The notes beneath the pieces are model-generated. The model was not told the DNA's origin, searched no databases, and was given only the letters and a program-made list of their open reading frames with translations. From Permianibacter sp046297695 (GTDB lineage Bacteria > Pseudomonadota > Gammaproteobacteria > Enterobacterales > Permianibacteraceae), in the NCBI GenBank assembly GCA_046297695.1, contig JBKBHF010000016.1:11711-75710 (forward strand): DNA of 64,000 nt. Reading direction: 5' to 3'. A program made the position numbers and the translations under genes. Of this stretch, positions 55,715 through 64,000 are shown in pieces; position 1 is the stretch's first letter; every line of letters starts with the position of its first letter.

Positions 55715-57115
55715 ATGATTCGTTTGGCGATTGCCGACGTGCTGAAAGGCAAGGCTGCCGCCGGCAGCCAGGTTCGCATTCAAGGCTGGGTTCGTACCCG
55801 CCGGGATTCGAAAGCCGGCCTTTCCTTCATCAACGTGCATGACGGCTCGGGTTTTCACCCGATCCAGGTGGTCGCCGAACAGCATCTGAACAATTACCAG
55901 GACGAGATCCTGCGGCTGACCGCCGGCTGCTCGGTCGACATCGTCGGCACCGTGGTACCGTCGCCGGCCCAGGGCCAGGCCATCGAACTGAAAGCTGAAC
56001 AGATCACCGTGGTCGGCTGGGTCGACGACCCGGAAACCTACCCGATCAGCCCGAAGCCGCACAGCCTCGAGTACCTGCGTGAGCAAGGCCACCTGCGCGC
56101 CCGCACCAATGTCATCGGCGCGGTGACCCGCGTCCGCAACTGCATCGCGCAGGCCATCCACCGCTTCCACCACGAACAGGGCTTTGTCTGGGTGGCGAGT
56201 CCGATCATCACCGCCAGCGACTGCGAAGGCGCCGGCGAGATGTTCCGGGTCTCGACGCTGGACCTGGTCAACTGCCCGCGCACGCCGGATGGCAAGGTCG
56301 ACTATTCGCAGGACTTCTTCGGCAAGGAGGCCTTCCTGACCGTTTCGGGCCAGCTCAACGCCGAGACCTACGCGATGGCGATGTCCAAGGTCTATACCTT
56401 TGGCCCGACTTTCCGCGCCGAGAACTCTAACACCAGCCGCCACCTGGCCGAGTTCTGGATGGTCGAGCCGGAAATCGCCTTCGCCGATCTGGCCGCCGAT
56501 GCCGACCATGCCGAAGCGATGTTGAAATACATCTGCCGCGCGGTGCTGAACGAGCGCATGGACGACATGCACTTTTTCACTGAGCGGATCGAGCCGACCG
56601 CGATCTCGCGGCTGGAAGCCATCGTCGCCAGCGAATTCGTCCGGATGGATTACACCGAGGCGGTCAAGATCCTGCAGGCCAGCGGCGAGAAGTTCCAGTT
56701 CCCGGTCCAGTGGGGCATGGATCTGCAGTCCGAACACGAGCGCTACATCGCCGAGAAGCATGTCGGTCGGCCGGTCGTACTGATGAATTACCCGAAAGAC
56801 ATCAAGGCTTTCTACATGCGCCTGAACGACGACGGCAAAACCGTCGCCGCGATGGACGTGCTGGCGCCGGGCATCGGCGAAATCATCGGCGGCTCGCAGC
56901 GCGAGGAACGCCTGCATGTGCTCGACGAACGGCTGAAGGAATTGGGCTTGCCGATCGAGAACTACTGGTGGTACCGCGATCTGCGCCGCTACGGCACGGT
57001 GCCGCATGCCGGCTTCGGGTTGGGGCTTGAGCGCTGCGTCGCTTACGTGACCGGCATGCAGAACGTCCGCGACGTGATCCCCTTCCCGCGCACGCCGAAA
57101 AACGCCGAGTTTTGA
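55715..57115 (+). CDS. asnS: Asparaginyl-tRNA synthetase
   Basis: Charges tRNA-Asn. 466 residues, as in E. coli. N-terminal OB-fold anticodon-binding domain (VRIQGWVRTRRDSKAGLSFINVHDGS), then the class II core: motif 2 FTFGPTFRAENSNTSRHLAEFWMVEPE and motif 3 GFGLGLERCVAYVTGMQNVRDVIPFPR. ATG 55715 follows CGAGGA; the frame is open for 32 codons upstream. Its presence shows a direct route to Asn-tRNA. Confidence 0.97.
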   Translation: MIRLAIADVLKGKAAAGSQVRIQGWVRTRRDSKAGLSFINVHDGSGFHPIQVVAEQHLNNYQDEILRLTAGCSVDIVGTVVPSPAQGQAIELKAEQITVVGWVDDPETYPISPKPHSLEYLREQGHLRARTNVIGAVTRVRNCIAQAIHRFHHEQGFVWVASPIITASDCEGAGEMFRVSTLDLVNCPRTPDGKVDYSQDFFGKEAFLTVSGQLNAETYAMAMSKVYTFGPTFRAENSNTSRHLAEFWMVEPEIAFADLAADADHAEAMLKYICRAVLNERMDDMHFFTERIEPTAISRLEAIVASEFVRMDYTEAVKILQASGEKFQFPVQWGMDLQSEHERYIAEKHVGRPVVLMNYPKDIKAFYMRLNDDGKTVAAMDVLAPGIGEIIGGSQREERLHVLDERLKELGLPIENYWWYRDLRRYGTVPHAGFGLGLERCVAYVTGMQNVRDVIPFPRTPKNAEF

Positions 57116-57137
57116 TTTGTTTTTTGAATGGTTTCGC

Positions 57138-57162
57138 AGGCCCGGCTGTGGTCGGGCCTTTG
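57138..57162 (+). terminator. Terminator-like hairpin after asnS
   Basis: AGGCCCG, loop of 8, CGGGCCT, then TTGT. The T tail is short, so read-through to the small gene behind it is possible. Confidence 0.5.
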
Positions 57163-57175
57163 TCAGGAGTAAAAC

Positions 57176-57361
57176 ATGAGCAAGATCGATCGCGCCTATG
57201 TCAGCGACAGCACCCGCTTCCTGCAGGAGCTGGAACAGAAGCCGGAGAACAATCAATCGCCGGCCCGTCAGGCCGAAGAAGCCAAGTACCAGCGCATCAA
57301 TACCCTGCGCGACGAAGCCAAACCCGCGCCGGAAACCGGCAAGATCTGGAGCGGCTTCTGA
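57176..57361 (+). CDS. Small conserved protein (CBU_0585-like)
   Basis: 61 residues, hydrophilic, with AGGAG before the ATG. The pattern YVSDSTRFLQELEQ...SPARQAEEAKYQRINTLRDEA...KIW resembles a small protein found widely in gammaproteobacteria (CBU_0585 family). It is predicted mostly helical; function unknown. Confidence 0.7.
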   Translation: MSKIDRAYVSDSTRFLQELEQKPENNQSPARQAEEAKYQRINTLRDEAKPAPETGKIWSGF

Positions 57362-57500
57362 GCCACGGCTGGCGGGGGGGCTTGGTACAAGTGCGCCAGC
57401 CCTCCCCAGCCCCTGTGCAAACCGCTACACTTGCCAGCATGACGGCGGGACTTGCTGAAACTCGCTTGCCAACAAGAAGACAGGCAGACTGGAGAACAAT

Positions 57501-57881
57501 ATGAAATGCCCGAAGTGCAAGGCTCCGATGGACAACGTGGTGCTGGAAGGCGTCGAGATCGAACGCTGCAGCGGCTGCAAAGGTCTCTGGTTTGATGCCA
57601 ACGAAGAAGTGCTGCTGAGCAAAATCCAGCATGCCGAAATGCTGGATCTTGGCCTCGCCAGCCTCGGCAAGGAATTCAACAACGAAGAGCCGATCTACTG
57701 CCCGCGCTGCGGCACCAGCTCGCAACTGCACAAGCTGCAGGACAAAAAGCAGCCGCATATCGAGATCGACCGCTGCAATACCTGCAACGGCACCTTCTTC
57801 GATGCCGGTGAATTCACCGATTTCAAAAAGCACGACGTGCTCGACTTCTTCAGGTCACTGGCGAGCAAAGTGCGCCGTTGA
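57501..57881 (+). CDS. Double TFIIB-like zinc-ribbon protein
   Basis: 126 residues with two zinc ribbons of the zf-TFIIB type: CPKCKAPM...IERCSGCKGLWFD (residues 3-28) and CPRCGTSS...IDRCNTCNGTFFDAGE (about 70-100). Each has two CxxC pairs and the typical G-x-(W/F)-F-D end. Such proteins may bind nucleic acid or act as chaperones; role unknown. A terminator follows directly. Confidence 0.85.
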   Translation: MKCPKCKAPMDNVVLEGVEIERCSGCKGLWFDANEEVLLSKIQHAEMLDLGLASLGKEFNNEEPIYCPRCGTSSQLHKLQDKKQPHIEIDRCNTCNGTFFDAGEFTDFKKHDVLDFFRSLASKVRR

Positions 57882-57930
57882 TTCGGTCTGCGTTGCAAGC
57901 TGTCTGGTTGCAGGCCATCAGGTTTGCAGA

Positions 57931-57967
57931 CAACAAAAAAGCCGGCACCGCCGGCTTTTTTGTTGTC
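57931..57967. terminator. Bidirectional terminator
   Basis: AAAAAAGCCGGC, loop ACC, GCCGGCTTTTTTGTTG. Ends the zinc-ribbon gene on the plus strand and the nitroreductase gene on the minus strand. Confidence 0.9.
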
Positions 57968-58001
57968 TGCGCGTTGCGCCACTGGCAACGCGGCAACACC
58001 G

Positions 58002-58556
58002 TTACAGATAACGCCAGATGCTGTCGGCAGCAGGCGCAGTGCCAGCGTCCTTCGGCTCGCCCTTGATCGATCCGACGTAAACGTAACCAATCACCTGCTC
58101 ATTGTCAGCCAGTCCCAGCAACTGCCAGATCGCCGGGTTATAGGCGATATCGCCGGTGCGCCAATAGGCACCAAAGCCCATCGCCTGCGCGGCATTGATG
58201 AACTGGAACGTTGCCAGACCGGCGGTTATCAATTGCTCCTGCTTCGGCGCTTTCGGGCTGTCCTTGAAGCTCGCTACCGCAACCACCACCATCGGTGCCC
58301 GCAGCGGCAGCCCCTTGGCACGATCCAGCTTTGCCGCATCCGTTTCGCCGGCCTGTTGCATGCCCTGCGCGTACAACTCGCCGAGCTGGTTAAGCTTGTT
58401 CCCTTCACAAACCAGAAAGCGATACGGCTTCAGATTGCCGTGATCGGGCGCGCGCAGCGCCGCTTGCATCAACGTATTGAGCTGCTCCTTGCCCGGCGCG
58501 GGAGTGGTCAGAATCGGAAAGGAACGGCGGGTGAGCAGGAAGTCCAAGGGGGTCAT
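58002..58556 (-). CDS. YdjA-like nitroreductase family protein
   Basis: 184 residues (E. coli YdjA 183). A small FMN-dependent reductase: MTPLDFLLTRRSFPIL binds FMN phosphate with the Arg pair; AALRAPDHGNLKPYRFLV is the YdjA-type motif; GLATFQFINAAQAMGFGAYWRTGD lies at the flavin. Physiological substrate unknown. It converges with the zinc-ribbon gene. Confidence 0.88.
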   Translation of the reverse strand: MTPLDFLLTRRSFPILTTPAPGKEQLNTLMQAALRAPDHGNLKPYRFLVCEGNKLNQLGELYAQGMQQAGETDAAKLDRAKGLPLRAPMVVVAVASFKDSPKAPKQEQLITAGLATFQFINAAQAMGFGAYWRTGDIAYNPAIWQLLGLADNEQVIGYVYVGSIKGEPKDAGTAPAADSIWRYL

Positions 58557-58862
58557 GTCGCAGCGACTCGAATCAAAAACTGGCCGACATTGTAGCCTGC
58601 GCCGCCGAGCAAGTATTTAGCCACTGGCCGCTCGAGAAAGAGGATTTGGGGTGACGGGGAACGGGTGTGTGACCGGTTTCTGGAAATGAACTGGCGGGAA
58701 TTCTCGCTGACGGGAAAATGTCTCGCTTGCCATGAGCACGGGGATTGCGCACCACCTCCCCGTGGTGCGTCCTGCGGACCGCCGCGGTGCGGCGGCGCCA
58801 AATTGCTCCCGGCATTTTGATCGAACCCCTCCGGGGCCCGAACTCGCCAAGCGAGCGCCGAA
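58557..58862. other. Spacer, nothing firm
   Basis: About 300 bases between the tRNA-Glu terminator and the nitroreductase start. It contains GC-rich self-complementary tracts (for example CGCACCACC...GGTGGTGCG-like near 58745-58775 and GCCGCGGTGCGGCGGC) but no gene that I can support. It should hold the nitroreductase promoter. Confidence 0.4.
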
Positions 58863-58896
58863 TAAAAAAAAAGCCCGCATAAGCGGGCCTTTTTAT
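58863..58896 (-). terminator. Terminator of the tRNA-Ala/tRNA-Glu transcript
   Basis: On the minus strand GCCCGC, loop TTAT, GCGGGC is followed by nine T. It starts just beyond the CCA end of tRNA-Glu. Confidence 0.9.
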
Positions 58897-58897
58897 C

Positions 58898-58973
58898 TGG
58901 CGTCCCCACGGGGATTCGAACCCCGGTTACCGCCGTGAAAGGGCGATGTCCTAGGCCTCTAGACGATGGGGAC
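58898..58973 (-). tRNA. tRNA-Glu (anticodon TTC)
   Basis: 76 bases on the minus strand including CCA. Acceptor GTCCCCA/TGGGGAC, D loop AGAGGCC, anticodon loop CTTTCAC with TTC, and T arm with GTTCGAATC are all present. Second gene of a tRNA-Ala/tRNA-Glu pair behind gltX. Confidence 0.97.
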
Positions 58974-59019
58974 TAAACCGTTTGTACTGCAACTTTCGGT
59001 ACTGCTTACCAAATTGAAG

Positions 59020-59041
59020 GGCCGCTAGAGACGGCCCTTCC
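59020..59041 (-). other. Hairpin between the two tRNAs
   Basis: GAAGGGCCG and CGGCCCTTC form a perfect 9-bp stem around CTAGAGA. There is no T run; it may help processing of the tRNA-Ala/tRNA-Glu precursor. Confidence 0.4.
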
Positions 59042-59047
59042 AGAATC

Positions 59048-59123
<76 letters not shown>

Positions 59124-59136
59124 GAAAGAGGCGCGC

Positions 59137-59165
59137 ATTTTAGGGGTGGCCTGCGCGCCTGTCAA
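59137..59165 (-). promoter_or_regulatory. Promoter of the tRNA-Ala/tRNA-Glu operon
   Basis: On the minus strand a consensus TTGACA and TAAAAT are separated by 17 bases, ending 13 bases before the tRNA-Ala 5' end. It sits only a few bases past the gltX stop, so the tRNAs need not depend on gltX transcription. Confidence 0.85.
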
Positions 59166-59171
59166 CAACTG

Positions 59172-60578
59172 TTACCCGACTTTTTTGTCGATGAAAGCCA
59201 GCGCCCGATCGATGCGCGCCAGCACACGGTTTTTGCCAATCAGTTCGGCCGTGATATCAATCGATGGCGACGCGGTCGAGCCGGTGATGGCAACGCGCAG
59301 CGGCGGCGCGACTTTGCCAAAACCCAGTCCGAGGTTCTTGCACACCGCATCGACAGCGCCATGAATCGCCACGGCATTCCACTCGGCAAGTGCCGCCAAC
59401 TGTTCGCGCAGACTCGCCAGCACAGCACGCGTTTGCGCGGTCAGCTGTTTGTCGGCAGACGCCGCATCGTAGTCGTCGAATTCCTGGTAGAAATAGCGGC
59501 TTTGCTGCGCCATCGTGCGCAGGTTGTCGCAGCGTTCCGCTTGCGCGGCGACCACTTTCGCCAACGCCGGGCCATTGCCGAGATCGAGCCCCTGCTCCTG
59601 CATATGCCATTCAAGATGCGCCGCTACCTCTTCGGCCGGCGAGCTCTTGATGTAGTGATGGTTCAGCCAGAGCAGCTTCTTGGTATCGAACGCCGCGGCT
59701 GATTTGTTGACGTCTTTCACGTCGAAATACTGAATCATCTCGGCCATCGAGAAAATTTCCTGGTCACCGTGTGACCAGCCGAGCCGGACCAGATAATTCA
59801 GCAATGCCTGTGGCAAATAGCCTTCATCGCGGTATTGGATGACGCTGACTGCGCCGTGGCGCTTGGACAGTTTCTGACCGTCCTGACCGAGAATCATCGG
59901 CAGATGGCCGTACTGCGGCAAGGTGGCGCCGAGCGCCAGCAGGATGTTGATCTGCTTCGGCGTGTTCGAGACGTGATCGTTGCCACGAATGACGTGGCTG
60001 ATTTTCATGTCGTAATCGTCAACGACCACGCAGAAGTTGTAAGTCGGCGAACCGTCGGTGCGGGCGATGATCAGATCATCGAGTTCATCGTTGGCAATTT
60101 CGATGCGGCCGAGAATGAGATCGTCCCAGGCCACGACACCGCCGATCGGATTCTTGAACCGCACGACAAACGGTTTGCCATCGTCGGCTGGCGGATGGTG
60201 CCGGCAGTGGCCGTCATAGCGCGGCTTTTCCTTGCGCGCTTCCTGCTCGGCGCGCAGCTGCTCCAAGCGCTCTTTCGTGCAGGTGCAGCGATACGCCGTG
60301 CCGGCTTGCAGCATCTGCTGTATCACTTCCTTGTAGCGGTCGAAACGTTTGGTCTGGAAAAACGGACCCTCGTCTTCTTTCAGGCCGAGCCAGTTCAGGC
60401 CGTCGAAAATCGCCTGCACGGCGGCATCGGTCGAACGCTCCAGATCGGTGTCCTCGATCCGCAACACATACTGGCCGCCCATGCGGCGGGCATAAAGATA
60501 GGAATACAGCGCCGTGCGGGCGCCGCCAACGTGCAGATAGCCGGTCGGGCTCGGTGCAAAACGGGTACGGACGGTCAT
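59172..60578 (-). CDS. gltX: Glutamyl-tRNA synthetase
   Basis: Charges tRNA-Glu. 468 residues (E. coli 471). Class I motifs: RFAPSPTGYLHVGGART (HIGH equivalent) and QKLSKRHGAVSV (KMSKS equivalent); LRIEDTDLERST is the acceptor-binding segment. A Cys pair CTCTKERL lies in the zinc-site region. ATG 60578 begins the conserved block; 54 extra codons of open frame precede it. It is followed on the same strand by tRNA-Ala and tRNA-Glu. Confidence 0.97.
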   Translation of the reverse strand: MTVRTRFAPSPTGYLHVGGARTALYSYLYARRMGGQYVLRIEDTDLERSTDAAVQAIFDGLNWLGLKEDEGPFFQTKRFDRYKEVIQQMLQAGTAYRCTCTKERLEQLRAEQEARKEKPRYDGHCRHHPPADDGKPFVVRFKNPIGGVVAWDDLILGRIEIANDELDDLIIARTDGSPTYNFCVVVDDYDMKISHVIRGNDHVSNTPKQINILLALGATLPQYGHLPMILGQDGQKLSKRHGAVSVIQYRDEGYLPQALLNYLVRLGWSHGDQEIFSMAEMIQYFDVKDVNKSAAAFDTKKLLWLNHHYIKSSPAEEVAAHLEWHMQEQGLDLGNGPALAKVVAAQAERCDNLRTMAQQSRYFYQEFDDYDAASADKQLTAQTRAVLASLREQLAALAEWNAVAIHGAVDAVCKNLGLGFGKVAPPLRVAITGSTASPSIDITAELIGKNRVLARIDRALAFIDKKVG

Positions 60579-60743
60579 GTTCTGGAGATTCCTGTGGTCG
60601 GGGTGCCTGTTTGCAGCGTCTGTCTCGGGACAGGGGGCAGGCCGAACGGGGCCGGCATTGTAGCAGCGCCGCCGAGCGCTTTGGCGCCGCCGAGGCCACC
60701 GCCAGCCACGACATGCGACCGGACAAGAATGTTCCGGCAATGC

Positions 60744-60772
60744 TTGACCTCGGAGGGTTCGATCCCTATGAT
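60744..60772 (+). promoter_or_regulatory. Promoter of tRNA-Val
   Basis: TTGACC, 17 bases, TATGAT, ending about 40 bases upstream of the tRNA 5' end; transcription should start near 60779. Confidence 0.7.
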
Positions 60773-60811
60773 GGCGCGCCTTTCCGGACCCGACCGGAAA
60801 ATGCTGTAATC

Positions 60812-60887
60812 GGGCGCTTAGCTCAGTTGGTAGAGCATCTCCCTTACAAGGAGGGGGTCAGCGGTTCGAGCCCGTTAGCGCCCACCA
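60812..60887 (+). tRNA. tRNA-Val (anticodon TAC)
   Basis: 76 bases including CCA. Acceptor GGGCGCT/AGCGCCC, D arm GCTCAGTTGGTAGAGC, anticodon loop CTTACAA with TAC, T arm GGTTCGAGCCC. Promoter and terminator are both visible. Confidence 0.97.
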
Positions 60888-60895
60888 AATCAAAC

Positions 60896-60921
60896 AGCCC
60901 GCTCCCTGAGCGGGCTTTTTC
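60896..60921 (+). terminator. Terminator of tRNA-Val
   Basis: AGCCCGCTC, loop CCT, GAGCGGGCT, followed by TTTTC. Confidence 0.88.
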
Positions 60922-61004
60922 TTTGTCAGATTTTATGTCCGGCGGTTCTCCAACGTCGGTACCAGCGTTATGCTCCGGCAGCCCTCGCCTACCGGAGATT
61001 TCTC

Positions 61005-62684
61005 GTGGCCCTACGCCCCCTGCTGATGACCGCCATGCTCGGCGCGGCCTGCGCGACCGCAGCTTTTGCCAAAAACGATCTGGAAACCATCAACCGCATT
61101 CGTGACGAAGGTCTGTATCGCTCGCAGGTCATGACCACGCTGCAGCACCTGACCGATCACATCGGGCCACGGCTGACCGGCTCGCCGCAGATGCAACAGG
61201 CCAGTGCCTGGACGGTCGAGCAGTTGCAGGCCTGGGGACTGTCGAATGTGCATCTCGAGGGTTTTGAATTTGGCCGCGGCTGGAGCTATGACAGCGCCCA
61301 TGCCCAGCTGCTGCACCCGCGCAAGGCGCCGCTGATGGGCCTGCCGGTGGCGTGGACACCGGGCAGCAATGGCACCATCGAAGGCGAAGTCGCCTTTGTC
61401 GATGCCGTCACCGAAGCCGAGCTGGAACAATACCGCGGCAAGATCAGCGGCAAGATCGTATTGCTGAGCGAACCGGAAGACATCGGCGAGCCGCAACCGG
61501 AACTGTTCAAACGCTACAGCAGCGATGATCTCGGCAAGATGAAAAGCCTGGATTTGAAACGCCCGGCCAGCCACGCCCACGGCGCACCCGACGCGATCGC
61601 CCAGAACCGCAAGCGGCTCGCATTTCGGGAAGCGGTCGCCGCCTTTCTGAAGCAGGAAAACGCCAAGGCCGCACTCTATCGCAGCAGCCGCGATGGCGGC
61701 CTCATCCGTGTCTTCGGCCACGATCATCGTGTCGGCAAGACTTTTCCGGTACCGGCGCTGATTCTGTCATCCGAACATTACCAATTGCTGCTCCGACTGC
61801 TGGAAAAAGGCGAGACGCCGCGCGTCGCGCTCAACATCGATGCCCGCTTTCACGATGAAGACAGCAAAACCTACAACACCATCGCCGAGCTCCCGGGCAC
61901 CGACAAAAACCCGGAAATCGTCATGATCGGCGCCCACCTCGATTCCTGGCATGCCAGCACCGGCGGTGTCGACAATGCCGCCGGCGTTGCCGTCACCATG
62001 GAAGCGATGCGCATCCTGAAAAAACTGGACATCAAACCAAAGCGGACCATCCGTATCGGCCTGTGGTCCGGTGAAGAGCAAGGTCTGTACGGTTCGCGCG
62101 CCTATGTCGAACAACATCTCGCAACGCGGCCGAAGCCTACCGACCCGGCCGAGCGGGAACTGACGCCCTGGTACTGGAGCTCGCCGGGTTGGCCGATCAG
62201 CAAAAAGCCGGATTACGATCGCTTCTCGGTGTACTTCAACATGGACAACGGCAGCGGCAAGTTCCGCGGCATTTACACCGAAGGCAATGTCGCAGTGAAA
62301 TCGCTGTTCAGCGACTGGTTCGGCCCGCTGTCCGATTTGACGGAAGGCACCATCAACGCCAATGCGACCGGCGGCACCGATCACGAATCGTTCGACAACG
62401 TCGGCCTGCCCGGCTTTCAGTTTGTCCAGGATCCGCTCGATTACATGCCGCGCCTGCATCACACCCATGTCGACTCCTTCGACCACGTGTTGCCGGATGA
62501 CATGCGACAAGCGGCCGTGGTGATGGCGACGTTTGCCTACAAGGCGGCGATGGCCGACAACCGGGTTCCACGCAAACCGATGCCAACCGCACCGAGCGAG
62601 CTGGAACAGCAGCAGGAACAGGAAAAAGCCAAGAAACGCCAGCGCATGAAAGAGCGCAAGGCCTTGAGCGAGCTGCCCAAGTAA
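61005..62684 (+). CDS. M28 family zinc aminopeptidase, exported
   Basis: 559 residues. The signal peptide (PLLMTAMLGAACATAAFA) points to the periplasm or outside. A PA-type inserted domain lies at about 110-275 and the M28 core follows, with zinc ligands His in IGAHLDSWHAS, Asp in GVDNAAG, the Glu-Glu pair in WSGEEQGLYGS, Asp in FNMDNGSG and His in LHHTHVDS. The end is a charged tail (QQQEQEKAKKRQRM). GTG start at 61005 has CCGGAG upstream. Likely releases N-terminal amino acids from peptides. Confidence 0.92.
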   Translation: MALRPLLMTAMLGAACATAAFAKNDLETINRIRDEGLYRSQVMTTLQHLTDHIGPRLTGSPQMQQASAWTVEQLQAWGLSNVHLEGFEFGRGWSYDSAHAQLLHPRKAPLMGLPVAWTPGSNGTIEGEVAFVDAVTEAELEQYRGKISGKIVLLSEPEDIGEPQPELFKRYSSDDLGKMKSLDLKRPASHAHGAPDAIAQNRKRLAFREAVAAFLKQENAKAALYRSSRDGGLIRVFGHDHRVGKTFPVPALILSSEHYQLLLRLLEKGETPRVALNIDARFHDEDSKTYNTIAELPGTDKNPEIVMIGAHLDSWHASTGGVDNAAGVAVTMEAMRILKKLDIKPKRTIRIGLWSGEEQGLYGSRAYVEQHLATRPKPTDPAERELTPWYWSSPGWPISKKPDYDRFSVYFNMDNGSGKFRGIYTEGNVAVKSLFSDWFGPLSDLTEGTINANATGGTDHESFDNVGLPGFQFVQDPLDYMPRLHHTHVDSFDHVLPDDMRQAAVVMATFAYKAAMADNRVPRKPMPTAPSELEQQQEQEKAKKRQRMKERKALSELPK

Positions 62685-62973
62685 GACGGCGCGCTGCTGG
62701 CAGCGACCACCGGCGTGAATGAGCCCCGGGTCGCGGCCACCACCCCCACCCCGGACAACAACAGTTGCCGCCGCCCAGGGCAGTACATCCGCCCAAACGC
62801 GGTTTACAAACGTGCACCAACATCGCGATACCGAATCGACGGCGCCGGATACAACATCCGCTAGCCGGCGATTTGCTACAATTTCGCCGCTTTTGCGCCT
62901 CCACCCGTCGGCCTAGTGGACTGGGAATCGGTGAGCCGTTGCGGCCTTCACCGTGCAGTAATGGATCTCTCCC
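62685..62973 (+). promoter_or_regulatory. Leader region of agmatinase gene with hairpin
   Basis: About 290 bases. TACAAT (62877-62882) is a possible -10 without a clear -35. The transcript would have a leader of about 85 bases holding the hairpin CGGTGA-GCC-GTTGC-GGC-CT-TCACCG (62929-62953), ending 20 bases before the speB ATG, so it may affect translation. The first 150 bases are GC- and CA-rich, with nothing recognisable. Confidence 0.4.
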
Positions 62974-63957
62974 ATGACTGACTCAAGTGAAAACATCATC
63001 CGCGGCGATGGCGCCATCCGCCGCACCTCCCTGTACGGCAGCAGCATCGAAAACACCTACGGCGGTGTCCAGTCGTTCATGCGTCGCAACTACAGCCGCG
63101 ACCTGACCGGCGTCGATGTCGCGATCAGCGGCATTCCGTTCGATCTGGCCTGCACCTACCGCAGCGGCGCCCGCCTTGGCCCGAGCGCGATCCGCGCCGC
63201 CTCGGTACAGCTCGCCGAACTGAAACCGTTTCCATGGGGCTTTGATCCGTTCGATGATCTGGCCGTGATCGATTACGGCGATTGCTGGTTCGACGCCCAC
63301 AACCCGATGACCATCAAGCAAAGCATCATCGATCACGCCCGCACGATTCTGAACGCCGGCGCGACCATGCTGACCTTCGGTGGCGATCACTACGTCACCT
63401 ACCCGCTGCTGAAAGCGCACGCCGAAAAACACGGCGCACCACTCAGCCTCATTCACTTCGATGCCCACTGCGACACTTGGCCGGACGACAGCCCGGATTC
63501 GCTCAACCACGGCACGATGTTCTACAAGGCAGTGAAAGAAGGCATCATCGATCCCAAGCGTTCGGTACAGGTCGGCATCCGCACCTGGAATGACGATTTC
63601 CAGGGCATCAACATGCTGTTTGCGCCGTGGGTGCATGAGAATGGCGTTGCCGCGACCATTGCCGAGATCAAGAAGACCGTCGGCAACCATCCGACCTATC
63701 TGACCTTCGACATCGACTGCCTCGATCCGGCGTATGCACCGGGCACCGGCACCCCGGTTCCGGGCGGCCTCACCAGCGCACAAGCGCTGTCGATTGTCCG
63801 CGCCCTCGGCGACATCAACCTGATCGGCATGGACGTGGTCGAAGTCGCCCCGTCTTACGATCAAAGCGAAGTCACCGCGCTCGCTGCTGCCCATCTGGCC
63901 TGCGATTTCCTGTGCCTGATGCGCAACAAGAAACTGGCGAAGCAAGGTAAGAAGTAA
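62974..63957 (+). CDS. speB: Agmatinase (ureohydrolase family)
   Basis: Probably converts agmatine to putrescine and urea. 327 residues with all Mn ligands of the arginase/agmatinase fold: GGDHYVT, HFDAHCDTW and FDIDCLDPAYAPGTGTPVPGG. The N-terminus (NTYGGVQSFMRRNY) is of the agmatinase type, with SGIPFDLACTYRSGARLGP. Guanidinobutyrase or another guanidine hydrolase cannot be excluded from sequence. No speA is adjacent. Confidence 0.9.
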   Translation: MTDSSENIIRGDGAIRRTSLYGSSIENTYGGVQSFMRRNYSRDLTGVDVAISGIPFDLACTYRSGARLGPSAIRAASVQLAELKPFPWGFDPFDDLAVIDYGDCWFDAHNPMTIKQSIIDHARTILNAGATMLTFGGDHYVTYPLLKAHAEKHGAPLSLIHFDAHCDTWPDDSPDSLNHGTMFYKAVKEGIIDPKRSVQVGIRTWNDDFQGINMLFAPWVHENGVAATIAEIKKTVGNHPTYLTFDIDCLDPAYAPGTGTPVPGGLTSAQALSIVRALGDINLIGMDVVEVAPSYDQSEVTALAAAHLACDFLCLMRNKKLAKQGKK

Positions 63958-64000
63958 AAGTGAGCCCCCTCCTCTCACGAGGGCGTAGCGGGAATCATGC

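Noticed and set aside
60800..60811. TGTAAT as -10 of tRNA-Val
   Set aside because: It would place the transcript start inside the mature tRNA; the TTGACC/TATGAT pair at 60744-60772 fits better.
62890..62973. Cobalamin riboswitch because of GGGAATCGGTGAG
   Set aside because: The following CCCGCAAC and GCCACTG elements of that family are absent and the leader is too short.

Overview
The window reads as a piece of the chromosome of a moderately GC-rich gammaproteobacterium. No rRNA is present, so genus cannot be fixed. The grounds are family-level resemblance of nearly every enzyme (FadH, SppA, MutS, GltX, AsnS, AnsA, YeaC-like, YdjA-like) and gene order: mutS next to the 7Fe ferredoxin gene fdxA, gltX next to tRNA-Ala and tRNA-Glu, and gltA divergent from an sdhCDAB-sucABCD block. 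The cell has an aerobic respiratory metabolism, breaks down peptides (S46 and M28 exopeptidases, asparaginase, tryptophan dioxygenase, agmatinase) and fatty acids (FadH, a long acyl-CoA dehydrogenase), and carries parts of an exosortase/PEP-CTERM surface system.

Layout. 0-6.6 kb: fadH, sppA and a DEAD-box helicase with a long RG-rich tail and a long structured leader. 6.7-12.4 kb: ansA overlapping an unusual secreted alpha/beta hydrolase, a YeaC-like protein, a lone periplasmic binding protein, an unrecognised 438-residue protein and tRNA-Arg(CCT). 12.5-20.2 kb: acyl-CoA dehydrogenase, cinA/pncC, mutS, fdxA and an S46 peptidase. 20.2-26.4 kb: a patchy accessory stretch of small genes with several families of short palindromic repeats, a truncated metallo-beta-lactamase-fold gene and a membrane-protein ORF whose first codons come from a repeat. 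26.5-37.9 kb: sucDCBA and sdhBADC on the minus strand, gltA on the plus strand, with clear divergent sigma-70-type promoters. 37.9-45.6 kb: galE, a beta-barrel protein, the exosortase-associated ATPase and sugar transferase, a SixA-like phosphatase, tryptophan dioxygenase, a PEP-CTERM protein behind a sigma-54-like promoter, and a free-methionine sulfoxide reductase. 45.7-55.3 kb: a three-gene RND efflux system and a PAS-GGDEF-EAL protein. 55.4-64 kb: DUF1289 protein, asnS, small zinc-ribbon proteins, a nitroreductase, tRNA-Glu/tRNA-Ala, gltX, tRNA-Val, M28 peptidase and agmatinase.

How the genes work together. The TCA block supplies citrate synthase, 2-oxoglutarate dehydrogenase E1 and E2, succinyl-CoA ligase and succinate dehydrogenase; the E3 subunit (lpd) is not in the cluster. 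GalE, the EpsB-type sugar transferase, the PEP-CTERM-type ATPase and the PEP-CTERM protein point to exopolysaccharide and exosortase-processed surface proteins, but the exosortase itself must lie elsewhere. Most of the window is ordinary housekeeping DNA. I found no CRISPR array, prophage, insertion sequence or obvious defence system. The signals most worth following are the sigma-54-like promoter on the PEP-CTERM gene, the hydrolase/beta-helix fusion, the structured leader of the helicase gene, and the repeat-associated gene decay at 25.1-25.8 kb.
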